Shown one piece after another: positions 25,087 through 32,992 of a stretch of 39,029 bases of DNA. Positions within the stretch are counted from its first letter, which is position 1; each line of letters starts with the position of its first letter. The notes below the pieces were generated by a model. That model was not told where the DNA came from. It saw only the letters and a list, made by a program, of their open reading frames with translations, and ran no database searches. The position numbers and the translations under genes are program-made. Source of the stretch: Acetobacter oeni (lineage in GTDB: Bacteria > Pseudomonadota > Alphaproteobacteria > Acetobacterales > Acetobacteraceae); the NCBI RefSeq assembly GCF_011516825.1, contig NZ_WOTA01000028.1, forward strand, positions 1-39,029, in the 5' to 3' direction.

Positions 25087-26007
25087 ATGAGCTGGCTTAC
25101 CGAATATGTCCGGCCCAAAGTTCGCGGCCTGCTCAGGCGGGAGGTGCCGGATAACCTCTGGACCAATTGCCCGTCTTGTCACCAGATGGTGCTGGTCAAG
25201 GAGCTGGAGCGGACCCTGAACGTCTGCCCGCATTGCGGCTTCCATATGAAAGTGCCTGTTGCCGAGCGCCTGAAATGGACCTTCGACGCCGACAGCTACA
25301 CCCGCATCGACCTGCCGAAAGTCGCCGCCGACCCGCTCGGTTTCCGTGACCACAAGCGCTATGCCGACCGGCTGAAAGACGCCCGCGCCAAAACCCAGCT
25401 TGATGATTCAATCGCCGTCGCACACGGCAAAATCATGGGCTACCCGGCCGTCGTCGCCGTCATGGCCTACGAATTCATGAGCGGCACCATGGGCACCGGT
25501 TTCGGTGAGGGCTTCATCGCCGCCGCCCGTCTCGCCATTCTGCAGCGCGCCCCCCTGATCGTCTTCACCGCATCCGGGGGCGCCCGCATGCAGGAAGGCG
25601 TCATGAGCCTCATGCAGATGCCACGCACGACCGTCGCCATCGAAATGCTGAAGGAAGCCGGCCTTCCCTATATCGTCGTGCTGACCGACCCCACCACAGG
25701 CGGCGTCAGCGCCTCCTTCGCCATGCTGGGCGATGTGCAGATCGCCGAACCGAAAGCCCTGATCGGCTTCGCCGGTCCGCGCGTCATTGAGGACACCGTG
25801 CGCGAAAAGCTGCCGGAAGGCTTCCAGCGTTCCGAATACCTGCTGGAACACGGCATGCTCGATATGGTCGTGGAGCGGAAAAATCTGCGGGCCACGCTTG
25901 GTCGCCTCGTCGGTCTGCTGACAGCCGCCCCTCCGGGCGATGTGTTCACCAGCACATTGCCGGACCCGGAAGAACCCGGCTCGGAAACGCCGCTGCCAAC
26001 AACCTGA
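25087..26007 (+). CDS. accD: Acetyl-CoA carboxylase carboxyltransferase subunit beta
   Basis: A 306-residue subunit of the enzyme that makes malonyl-CoA, the committed step of fatty-acid synthesis. The N-terminal four-cysteine zinc ribbon is clear (CPSCHQMVLVKE, then CPHCGFHM). The carboxyltransferase core shows GKIMGYPAVVAVM, FMSGTMGTGFGEGF, ASGGARMQEGVMSLMQM and LTDPTTGGVSASFAMLGDV, with the acyl-CoA region IGFAGPRVIEDTVREKLPEGFQ. GGAG precedes the ATG by six bases. folC follows after 138 bp, the usual accD-folC pair; the trp genes that often come before are not here. Confidence 0.97.
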   Translation: MSWLTEYVRPKVRGLLRREVPDNLWTNCPSCHQMVLVKELERTLNVCPHCGFHMKVPVAERLKWTFDADSYTRIDLPKVAADPLGFRDHKRYADRLKDARAKTQLDDSIAVAHGKIMGYPAVVAVMAYEFMSGTMGTGFGEGFIAAARLAILQRAPLIVFTASGGARMQEGVMSLMQMPRTTVAIEMLKEAGLPYIVVLTDPTTGGVSASFAMLGDVQIAEPKALIGFAGPRVIEDTVREKLPEGFQRSEYLLEHGMLDMVVERKNLRATLGRLVGLLTAAPPGDVFTSTLPDPEEPGSETPLPTT

Positions 26008-26064
26008 GATCCGGGAGAAGCGGGCGCAGGTGCCTTCACCCCGACCATTAAAACAAACCGGTCC

Positions 26065-26085
26065 GCAAAGGTCTCAGACCTTTGC
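26065..26085. repeat. Hairpin of the dispersed repeat family (variant)
   Basis: GCAAAGGTC (26065-26073) pairs with GACCTTTGC (26077-26085), a 9-bp stem with a 3-nt loop, followed by CGGAGTGCGGGCAGAGCC. A similar GTGCGGGCAGAG string follows copy 1 near 11038. It lies between accD and folC. Confidence 0.5.
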
Positions 26086-26145
26086 CGGAGTGCGGGCAGA
26101 GCCTCCCGTACTTCTCCGCCGGAATGCCCCGCCAGAGAGCCGCCC

Positions 26146-27468
26146 ATGACCATTCCTGCACCGAAACTCAGCGCGGAATTCACCGGTCGCACCGGCACGG
26201 TTCTCGAACGCCTCAACAAACTCTATCCGGCCCTGATCGACCTCTCACTGGGCCGCCTGGAAACCCTTCTGGCCCGCCTCGGCCACCCTGAGCGGAAACT
26301 TCCCCCCGTCATCCATGTCGCTGGCACCAACGGCAAAGGCAGCACCTGCGCCAACCTCCGTGCCATCGGGGAAGCCGCGGGCTGGCGCGTCCATGTCATG
26401 TCCTCGCCTCATCTCGTCGATGTCACGGAACGCTTCCGCATCGCCGGACAACTGGTCAGCGAAGACGAACTGATCGCCACCCTGGAAGACATCGAACGTG
26501 TCAATAATGGGGCTCCGATCACCGTCTTCGAGGTCCTCACCGCCGCCGGATTCGTGCTGTTTGCCCGTCACCCGGCGGAACTGGCGATCATAGAAGTCGG
26601 CCTCGGCGGACGGTTCGACGCTACCAATGTCATCCCGGCCCCCGCCGCCTGCGCCATCTCCATCATTTCGATGGATCACGAGGCCTTCCTGGGCTCGACC
26701 CTGAAAGCCATCGCCAGCGAAAAAGCCGGAATTATCAAACCCGGCGTGCCCGTCGTCACCGGACGACAGGACCCGATCGTCATGCAGGAGCTGGAAGAAA
26801 AAGCTGCCCGTAAAGGTGCGCCCCTGTTCCGCCGCGACCGCGACTGGACAGCAGAACACATCGACCAGCCCGCACCCGGCCTCATCTTCACCGACCCGGC
26901 CGGTACGCTCCGGCTTCCGCCTCCGGCCCTTACAGGTCCACACCAGGACGACAACGCCGCCCTTGCCATCGCCGCTCTCCGGGCCAGCGGCCTGACCGTG
27001 CCGGAGATCGCCTGGCCCGGTATCGCCCACACCACATGGGCCGCCCGCCTCCAGCGCCTGCATGGGACACTTGCCGCCCGTCTCCCGGCAGACTGGGAAC
27101 TCTGGCTCGATGGTGGCCATAATCCCGGCGCCGGCGAAGCCCTGGCTCCGGTGCTGGATGCCTGGTCCGACCGCCCTTTGCATATCATCATCGGCATGAA
27201 ACAGACCAAGGATGCCACCGGCTTTCTCTCACCGCTTCTCACCCGCGCCACCACCATCTACGCCGTCGCCGAGCCTGATCAGCATCTTGCCCAGCCGGTT
27301 GAAGCCATTGTCGCGGCCGGTCAGGGTAAAGTCCTCCCGGGTCCGACCCTGGACGCCGTGCTCGATACGCTTCCCGTTACAGGCGGGCAGCCGGCCCGGG
27401 TTCTGATCTGCGGCAGCCTCTATCTGGCGGGCGTCGTGCTGAAAAAAGACGGTTGGCAGGCGAGCTGA
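26146..27468 (+). CDS. folC: Bifunctional folylpolyglutamate / dihydrofolate synthase
   Basis: A 440-residue Mur-ligase-like enzyme that adds glutamate to dihydropteroate and to folates. The ATP P-loop is VIHVAGTNGKGSTCANL; the substrate loop is MSSPHLVDVTERFRIAG. Further motifs are LAIIEVGLGGRFDATNVI, ISIISMDHEAFLG, EKAGIIKPGVPVV and DGGHNPGAGEAL. Length is typical. It follows accD in the same direction. Confidence 0.96.
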   Translation: MTIPAPKLSAEFTGRTGTVLERLNKLYPALIDLSLGRLETLLARLGHPERKLPPVIHVAGTNGKGSTCANLRAIGEAAGWRVHVMSSPHLVDVTERFRIAGQLVSEDELIATLEDIERVNNGAPITVFEVLTAAGFVLFARHPAELAIIEVGLGGRFDATNVIPAPAACAISIISMDHEAFLGSTLKAIASEKAGIIKPGVPVVTGRQDPIVMQELEEKAARKGAPLFRRDRDWTAEHIDQPAPGLIFTDPAGTLRLPPPALTGPHQDDNAALAIAALRASGLTVPEIAWPGIAHTTWAARLQRLHGTLAARLPADWELWLDGGHNPGAGEALAPVLDAWSDRPLHIIIGMKQTKDATGFLSPLLTRATTIYAVAEPDQHLAQPVEAIVAAGQGKVLPGPTLDAVLDTLPVTGGQPARVLICGSLYLAGVVLKKDGWQAS

Positions 27469-27612
27469 CTTCAGGGCCTCGCTGCTCCCAGCGCCTGAAT
27501 TTTCAGCCAAAGCCTTTAAAACGTCGATATGAAACCTTTTGCCAGGCTCTCTTTAACCACTGCCCGTTAGGGAAGAACGGACCAGTCCGTTTCCGACCTT
27601 CATGAGGCGTGC

Positions 27613-28722
27613 GTGCGCAAAACCATCCTGTGTCTCGGCCTCTCTGTGTCCGCGCTGACTGTCGGCAGCAAGGCACATGCGCAGTTCGCGCCTGCTCACA
27701 CCAGCAATTATCTCGATACACGCCGCGATTCTGAACTGCGTCATCAGACGCTGGCCCGCATGCTGATGACCATCGGGATGAATCCGGAAGATAACGCACC
27801 GGTCGTCACAGATACGTCGCCTGTGCTGAACATGCCCGTCCGCCCGTTCGAGCCACGTCCGCGCAGGCCCCGCGTCCATGGTGATGACTCAAACGCCTAC
27901 GGTCTTCATCGTTCCGCAAATCCCTATCAATCCGGGCGCCGCCTCCCTGCCGTCGTCCAGGTCAATCGCGAGATCGGGCTGTCGGTCACAGGAAACTGGA
28001 GCAACTATAAGGAAAAGGCACCCTACGAGGGGGCAGACACAGGATATGACCGGGAAACCGGCTGGACGCCCGGCCTTCAGTTCGACGCCTCAAGCATGTT
28101 CGACCTGTACGAAGTCGAGCACATCTTTCTGGCCCTGCACTTTAACTATGGCGACAGTGACGTCGCTTATCACGGCTCGGCTTATATGCCCGGTATCGCG
28201 GGTGTCAGCCCCTACAACACCTCATCTCATCGCATGACCACGGACAGCCGTATCGAAATCGGCAAAGGCTTCATGGTCACGGACCGCTTTTTGCTAACCC
28301 CCGCCATTCAGGCCGGATACCGCACATGGAACCGGGATATAAAAGGCTTTGATGGCGTTTCGTCTTCGTCCGAAGACTATGGTTCTTTCCTCGCCGGGAT
28401 CGTCGTCCATCTTGATTACGCGATATCGAATGCCTTCGTGCTGCGCGGTCGCCTCGGCTGGGCAGAGCTCGTCGGCAACCACATGGATGCCGACGGAATC
28501 GATGGCACATTCCACCTTCGCAGCCGCCCGGAGTGGGACGCCGCACTGGATTTCGATTACCGGATCAGCAGTTCCCTGCACTGGATCGGCGGCGTGCAAT
28601 ACACTTATTTTTCATTCGGGCGCAGCCAGGTTCTTTCTCAGCATGATGGTCTGAGCTACATCGAACCCTCAAGCTGGACGAATGGCGTAACGATGCACAC
28701 CGGCCTGGCCTACGGTTTTTAG
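27613..28722 (+). CDS. Putative outer-membrane beta-barrel protein, function unknown
   Basis: A 369-residue protein started at GTG 27613, with GAGG five bases upstream. A signal peptide ends near GSKAHA (residue 23). Residues 24-110 are polar and Pro/Arg-rich, without strands. From about residue 115 the sequence alternates polar and aromatic/hydrophobic residues as in a barrel (for example IGLSVTGNWSNY, FLLTPAIQAGYRTWNRD, LDFDYRISSSLHWIGGVQY). It ends MHTGLAYGF with a terminal Phe, the usual signal for outer-membrane insertion. I do not recognise the family. A strong hairpin follows, so it is probably a single-gene unit. Confidence 0.75.
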   Translation: MRKTILCLGLSVSALTVGSKAHAQFAPAHTSNYLDTRRDSELRHQTLARMLMTIGMNPEDNAPVVTDTSPVLNMPVRPFEPRPRRPRVHGDDSNAYGLHRSANPYQSGRRLPAVVQVNREIGLSVTGNWSNYKEKAPYEGADTGYDRETGWTPGLQFDASSMFDLYEVEHIFLALHFNYGDSDVAYHGSAYMPGIAGVSPYNTSSHRMTTDSRIEIGKGFMVTDRFLLTPAIQAGYRTWNRDIKGFDGVSSSSEDYGSFLAGIVVHLDYAISNAFVLRGRLGWAELVGNHMDADGIDGTFHLRSRPEWDAALDFDYRISSSLHWIGGVQYTYFSFGRSQVLSQHDGLSYIEPSSWTNGVTMHTGLAYGF

Positions 28723-28727
28723 AAAAC

Positions 28728-28765
28728 ACATGCCTCTGACCTGCAGGTGCAGGGAAGAGGCATGT
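28728..28765 (+). terminator. Terminator after the barrel-protein gene
   Basis: ACATGCCTCT (28728-28737) pairs perfectly with AGAGGCATGT (28756-28765), followed by TTCTGTCCTTTTCC. It is placed between convergent genes and can serve rpoH as well. Confidence 0.75.
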
Positions 28766-28810
28766 TTCTGTCCTTTTCCCCGCCAGACTGACAGCGCCCG
28801 AACCAGCGGA

Positions 28811-29692
28811 TCACTGCGTAACGCTACGCCGGGCCTCAACATCAGCCTTCATATGCGCCTGAACCTTCTCGAAAGCCCGGGCCTCAATCTGGCGCACGCG
28901 CTCACGCGAAATGCCATATTGCTGAGCCAGTTCCTCAAGGGTAACCGGATCATCTTTCAGGCGACGTTCCTCGAAGATATGCCGCTCGCGTTCGTTCAGA
29001 GATTCAAGCGCACCTGTCAGAAGTGCTTTACGATCTGAAAACTCTTCATGCTCGCCAAGCGACGTCTCCTGGTTGTCAGTGTTATCGACCAGCCAGTCCT
29101 GCCACTCGCCCTCGCCATCGCTGCGCAGCGGTGCATTCAGACTGTGATCGGCGGCGGCCAGGCGTCGGTTCATATTGACCACGTCCTGCTCCGGAACACC
29201 CAGAGCCGTCGCAATATGATTCACCTGCTCAGGAGCAAGATCACCGTCGTCAATCGCTTTCATCTGTCCCTTGAGACGACGAAGGTTGAAAAACAGCTTC
29301 TTCTGCGCCGAAGTCGTACCGATTTTCACCAGTGACCAGCTATGCAGAATGTATTCCTGAATTGCCGCCCGAATCCACCACATCGCATAGGTTGCAAGAC
29401 GAAAACCGCGCTCAGGATCAAAGCGGCGCACAGCCTGCATCATGCCGACATTGCCTTCGCTGATCAACTCGTTGACCGGCAGACCATACCCCCGGTACCC
29501 CATTGCGATTTTCGCAACAAGACGCAGATGAGACGTCACGAGTTTATGAGCAGCCTTAACATCCCCTTCATCACGCCACCGACGTGAAAGCGCGGCTTCG
29601 TCTTCGGCGGAAAGCAGGGGATATTTACGGATTTCCTGAAGATAACGAGAGAGACTCGCTTCAGGACCAAGTGTGAGAACTGATGATGCCAT
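28811..29692 (-). CDS. rpoH: Heat-shock sigma factor RpoH (sigma-32)
   Basis: A 293-residue sigma factor. Region 2 has NVGMMQAVRRFDPERGFRLA and TYAMWWIRAAIQEYIL. The RpoH box is SAQKKLFFNLRRLKGQ. Region 4 is LNERERHIFEERRLKDDPVT, followed by the helix-turn-helix LEELAQQYGISRERVRQIEA. The start at ATG 29690-29692 has AAGGAG nine bases upstream; the frame stays open for 52 more codons but those are not sigma-like. RpoH directs heat-shock transcription and is known to be controlled by DnaK and FtsH. It lies after rluD on the same strand but has its own promoter. Confidence 0.97.
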   Translation of the reverse strand: MASSVLTLGPEASLSRYLQEIRKYPLLSAEDEAALSRRWRDEGDVKAAHKLVTSHLRLVAKIAMGYRGYGLPVNELISEGNVGMMQAVRRFDPERGFRLATYAMWWIRAAIQEYILHSWSLVKIGTTSAQKKLFFNLRRLKGQMKAIDDGDLAPEQVNHIATALGVPEQDVVNMNRRLAAADHSLNAPLRSDGEGEWQDWLVDNTDNQETSLGEHEEFSDRKALLTGALESLNERERHIFEERRLKDDPVTLEELAQQYGISRERVRQIEARAFEKVQAHMKADVEARRSVTQ

Positions 29693-29890
29693 GGGAGAAA
29701 TCTCCTTCATCCCGACCGCTGGCTTTATCGATATCCCGACTTCTTCTGAACGTCGGGCATCGGCCTGCGTTATCGGGGCGACGCTGGGGATGGACTGTTC
29801 ATGTCCCCGGATCGCTCCCCCGTAAGCGGCGAAAGAAATCCGGGACATCCATTCCGGCGGCCCGAGGGGCGCGTCGAAAAGACAAGGCCT

Positions 29891-29919
29891 CTGTTACGTT
29901 AATCCACGCAAAAAGTCAA
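29891..29919 (-). promoter_or_regulatory. Candidate rpoH promoter
   Basis: On the minus strand TTGACT (29914-29919) and TAACAG (29891-29896) are 17 bp apart, a good sigma-70-type match, about 200 bp before the rpoH start. A perfect 12-bp palindrome AATTACGTAATT (29931-29942) lies just upstream and overlaps the rluD stop. Confidence 0.5.
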
Positions 29920-29940
29920 GATTAACAAAAAATTACGTAA

Positions 29941-30915
29941 TTAAGCACCCGCCAGCTGCATTTCAAGAGCCCTGAAATCTTCAGGAGGCGGCGTCTCGAA
30001 AAGCAACGTCTCGCCCGTGCGCGGATGCGTAAAGCCGAGACGGGCGGCATGCAGGGCCTGGCGCGGAAAATCGAGTGCGACATCCCGCTTCCCGGTCGGG
30101 CAACGCCTGGCCACAGCCGGAATTCTGCGAAGATAAACAGGGTCTCCCATCAGCGGATGCCCGTTCGCGGAGAAATGCACCCGAATCTGATGTGTGCGCC
30201 CGGTCGCGAGCCGACACTCCACCAGCGCGGCATAATCCCCGAAAGCCTTCTGCACAGTATAACGTGTCAGCGCTTCCTTGCCACCCTGACTCACAAGCGC
30301 CATACGTTTGCGGTCCCGTCTGTCACGCCCGATATTGCCTTCGTATTCTCCCCTGACAGGCGCCGGAACACCCCAGCACAACGCAAGATAAGACCGGTCA
30401 ATACGTCGGGCGGCAAAGTCAGCCGACAGAGCATGGTGAGCCTTTTCCGTCTTGGCGACGATCATTACGCCCGACGTATCCTTATCAAGCCGGTGCACGA
30501 TACCCGGTCGTTTTTCTCCGCCAATCCCGACGAGACTGTCGCCGCAATGCGCAATAAGCGCATTGACCAGCGTTCCCGTTTCGTTGCCCGGAGCCGGATG
30601 AACGACAAGGCCCGCAGGCTTATCGAGCACGATCAGATCGCCGTCTTCATACAAAATGGAAAATGGAATATTTTCCCCTGCCGGCGTGGCCGGAACCGGA
30701 GCCGGTATATCAATTACAAATGTGGCTCCCATTCGGGCCAGATCAGCGGGTTCGTAAAAAACTGTCCCGTTTCGCGTGACATGCCCCGCTTCTATCAGCA
30801 CCTTCAGCCGGGAACGGGAGAGATCGGGAAAACCGAGCGCAAGCACGCGATCCACCCGCTGCCCGGCGAACTCTTCAGTGACAGTCAGAATACGGGGGCC
30901 GTGGGTTGTCTCCAT
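29941..30915 (-). CDS. rluD: RluA/RluD-family 23S rRNA pseudouridine synthase
   Basis: About 324 residues. An N-terminal S4 RNA-binding domain (RVDRVLALGFPDLSRSRLKVLIEAGHV) is followed by the synthase domain. The catalytic Asp lies in GIVHRLDKDTSGVMIVAKT. Other motifs are LDKPAGLVVHPAPGN, LATGRTHQIRVHFSANGHPLMGD and QALHAARLGFTHP. The ATG at 30915 has GAGG six bases upstream; ATG 30927 is four codons earlier without a site. The enzyme isomerises uridines in large-subunit rRNA. The rluD-rpoH neighbourhood is common in alphaproteobacteria. Confidence 0.93.
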   Translation of the reverse strand: METTHGPRILTVTEEFAGQRVDRVLALGFPDLSRSRLKVLIEAGHVTRNGTVFYEPADLARMGATFVIDIPAPVPATPAGENIPFSILYEDGDLIVLDKPAGLVVHPAPGNETGTLVNALIAHCGDSLVGIGGEKRPGIVHRLDKDTSGVMIVAKTEKAHHALSADFAARRIDRSYLALCWGVPAPVRGEYEGNIGRDRRDRKRMALVSQGGKEALTRYTVQKAFGDYAALVECRLATGRTHQIRVHFSANGHPLMGDPVYLRRIPAVARRCPTGKRDVALDFPRQALHAARLGFTHPRTGETLLFETPPPEDFRALEMQLAGA

Positions 30916-30966
30916 CGCAGGCCTCATCTACAGCCCGAACGCCATAAACGAAAGGTTAATGACGGC

Positions 30967-31293
30967 ATGGAGCAGAGCACTCTGGCAAGACGCGGGCTTC
31001 TGGCATCCGTCATCGGCATGGGAATCCTGATTGTGGCCGGAACCGGCGTACTTCTTGCCGTCATCGTGCACAGAATGTCGCACCCGACCAGTTTGTCTTT
31101 ACCCGCCTCCTCGCCGCCGCTGATTGAAAAAACGGTTACCATTCATGAACCGGCCGGCACAGCAATAAAACAGATCGCCTGGCAAAACGGATCGCTGCTG
31201 GCACTGCACCTCACCGGCGGCGGCGAAGACCGCATCGTCATCTGGGATACGTCCTCCGGTCGTATCATCGGACGACTTCAGCTTGCTCCCTGA
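30967..31293 (+). CDS. Small single-pass membrane protein (possibly DUF6476)
   Basis: A 108-residue protein divergent from rluD. It has a short N-terminal Arg-containing segment, one membrane helix (LLASVIGMGILIVAGTGVLLAVIV, about residues 10-33), a Ser/Pro stretch and a C-terminal beta-rich domain (VTIHEPAGTAIKQIAWQNGS, then RIVIWDTSSGRIIGRLQL). The end resembles a single WD/PQQ-like blade. The position beside rluD fits the DUF6476 family as I recall it; function unknown. An AAAGG lies about 11 bases before the ATG. Confidence 0.7.
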   Translation: MEQSTLARRGLLASVIGMGILIVAGTGVLLAVIVHRMSHPTSLSLPASSPPLIEKTVTIHEPAGTAIKQIAWQNGSLLALHLTGGGEDRIVIWDTSSGRIIGRLQLAP

Positions 31294-31331
31294 TCATCAT
31301 TACATAATCAGAGGGTAAATTTTTTTAATGC

Positions 31332-31360
31332 TTGTGTTCCGACATCAGTTCCACTAATAG
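31332..31360 (+). promoter_or_regulatory. Candidate tRNA-Glu promoter
   Basis: TTGTGT (31332-31337) and TAATAG (31355-31360) are 17 bp apart, and the tRNA begins 13 bp after the -10 box. Confidence 0.45.
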
Positions 31361-31373
31361 ACCGCTCGTCTGC

Positions 31374-31449
31374 GTCCCATTCGTCTAGAGGCCTAGGACA
31401 CCGCCCTCTCACGGCGGCAACAGGGGTTCGAATCCCCTATGGGACGCCA
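31374..31449 (+). tRNA. tRNA-Glu (CTC)
   Basis: A full 76-nt cloverleaf. The acceptor arms GTCCCAT and ATGGGAC pair. The anticodon stem CCGCC/GGCGG (31401-31405, 31413-31417) encloses CTCTCAC with anticodon CTC at 31408-31410. The T arm is GGGG-TTCGAAT-CCCC and CCA is encoded (31447-31449). A decayed integrase lies directly downstream, so its 3' end may have been an integration site. Confidence 0.96.
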
Positions 31450-31508
31450 TTGATTTTGCTGGATAATTTGACTTATCCACAGATAGCTTACTGGTCCAGT
31501 TGGATCAC

Positions 31509-32169
31509 TACAGTTCGAAACCATCTGCGATGTCCCTTAAATATGTCGGATCAAACTTCCGATAGATTCGACGAAGAGTCACGGGATCGGTGGCCAGCCA
31601 GTCGACAAGCCTGACCAATGGGAATTCGGTCCATGGCGAGCCGCGATGCGACCGGGTGCTTGAGATGATGCGGCGTCGGCTTCCATGTCAGCCGGGCACG
31701 CTCGCACGCCTTGCTGAAGGATCAGTGCAATCCGTTCGGTACCGGCTTGGTGTGTCACTGCACCACAAAATCACCCCGTCGCGTCTTGAAAACATTCTGC
31801 AGTTCCGCGCGGAGTGCCTTGGTCATCGGGAGACAGCACGACGTTTGCCCGTCAAAGGCCGACCAGGTTCCTGGAAATCAATCAGGTTGCTCTCCCAGTA
31901 AACCCGGTCCCACGTCAAACCAAGGATCGAGCCATTGCGAGTTCCTGTATACATAGCTATGACCATGAAGGTCACACATGCGGAGTTTTACAACCTCCAG
32001 CAGCTTTCTGGCCTCTGTTTTTGTCAGGAAACGGTCGCGCGGCGCGCTGTCACGCGGGGCTTCAATCTCGGGAGGACGCGTGAGAAAGCCGTCCGTCCAC
32101 GCCCGACGCAAGCTGGCTCGCAAGACATTATATTCCCGACGTAAAGCCCCAGGTGAAACACGAGTGTCT
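31509..32169 (-). pseudogene. Decayed tyrosine recombinase (phage/island integrase)
   Basis: The minus strand reads, in pieces, TDTRVSPGALRREYNVLRAS, LRRAWTDGFLTRPPEIEAPR and DSAPRDRFLTKTEARKLLEV (end of the SAM-like core-binding domain and start of the catalytic domain). After a poorly conserved part come NLIDFQEPGRPLTGKRRAV and, one base shifted, MTKALRAELQNVFKTRRGDF. TPHHLKHPVASRLAM follows (the HxxR box, with Lys where Arg is expected) and finally VRLVDWLATDPVTLRRIY and RKFDPTYLRDIADGFEL-stop. There are at least two frameshifts and internal stops, and the first catalytic Arg box is not visible. Its 3' end faces tRNA-Glu 60 bp away; its 5' end abuts the IS5 derivative. Remains of an integrated element. 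Confidence 0.8.
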
Positions 32170-32172
32170 GTT

Positions 32173-32724
32173 AGGGCGTGTCGTCAGTTAATTCCGATGA
32201 TGGCGGAGGCGAGTTGCACGGCAGCGAGAAAGGTTGACTTCAGCTTGTCGTAGCGTGTTGCGATGCCTCTGAAATGCTTCAGTCTGGCGAAGAAGCGTTC
32301 GATGATGTTTCTGTTTTTATACTGTGAGAAACTGATCTTCCGTGGATTTCTACGGTTTCTTTTTGAAGGAATGACCGGTGCGATCTCCCGCTCTTCGAGC
32401 TTATCAATCAGGGGATCAGCATCATAAGCCTTATCAGCGATGAAGGCTTCGGGATCGACTTCATCCAGTAAAGGTTCTGCTTCAGTGATATCGGCTCTCT
32501 GTCCGGGCGTCAGGGAAAGGGCGACAGCCTTCCCGGCAGCATCGACAACGGCGTGCATTTTCGTGGTCAGTCCCCCACGGGACCGTCCGATGGCCTGATC
32601 GGCGCCCACTGACTGTCACTCAGGGCATACCACCGTATCTGTATATCCCCCTGAAATCAGCGAGAAAACATCACAAAACAGGCGAAAGTACAAGGCCACT
32701 GCCACTTAACTGACGACACGCCCT
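32173..32724 (-). mobile_element. Internally deleted IS5-family element with intact ends
   Basis: Perfect 19-bp terminal inverted repeats bound the element: AGGGCGTGTCGTCAGTTAA at 32173-32191 and its reverse complement at 32706-32724. At 552 bp it is shorter than a usual IS427-group element (about 850 bp). The minus strand keeps the start of orfA (YALSDSQWAPI, 32597-32629) joined directly to the second half of the transposase. The middle, including the first catalytic Asp, is missing. No clear target duplication is visible. Because the ends are intact it could be moved by a transposase supplied elsewhere. Confidence 0.85.
32184..32609 (-). pseudogene. IS5-family transposase C-terminal fragment
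   Basis: 141 open codons from GADQAIGRSRGGLTTKMHAV to the stop. They carry the second DDE Asp in AFIADKAYDAD and the Glu in NRNIIERFFARLKHFR. The upstream part with the first Asp is lost through the internal deletion, so no active enzyme is made. It lies entirely within the element bounded by 19-bp repeats. Confidence 0.85.
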
Positions 32725-32840
32725 GGCTGATGTACCGTTTCCGCCTCACAAATGTGTAACGGTGAGCGTGTAACGCAGCATCGCAGAAGCCCTTTGGAGG
32801 TCTTCGGGTAACCTGCTGATATTTTTTGGAAAATTCACGC

Positions 32841-32918
32841 TGGGGCGGAAGACGGGGCTCGAACCCGCGACCTCCGGTACCACAAACCGGCGCTCTAACC
32901 AACTGAGCTACGTCCGCC
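32841..32918 (-). tRNA. tRNA-His (GTG)
   Basis: The minus-strand cloverleaf has the extra G at -1 opposite C73 that marks tRNA-His, D arm AGCTCAGTTGGTTAGAGC, and anticodon stem CCGGT/ACCGG around TTGTGGT (anticodon GTG, 32881-32883). The T arm is GCGGG-TTCGAGC-CCCGT and CCA is encoded. The acceptor stem appears to hold a C6-U67 mismatch. Confidence 0.95.
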
Positions 32919-32992
32919 ACACAGCGGCACCGTCATTAGACAAGGCGATCGTGCCCGTCAACAGCTTTTAGCGGACGGAGCCATTGCTGTTC

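Noticed and set aside
22098..32609. The idea that the orfA relic and the distant orfB fragment are halves of one split IS5 element
   Set aside because: The 32-kb element keeps its own orfA start and both terminal repeats, and the 22-kb relic has its own following orfB bases; they are different elements.
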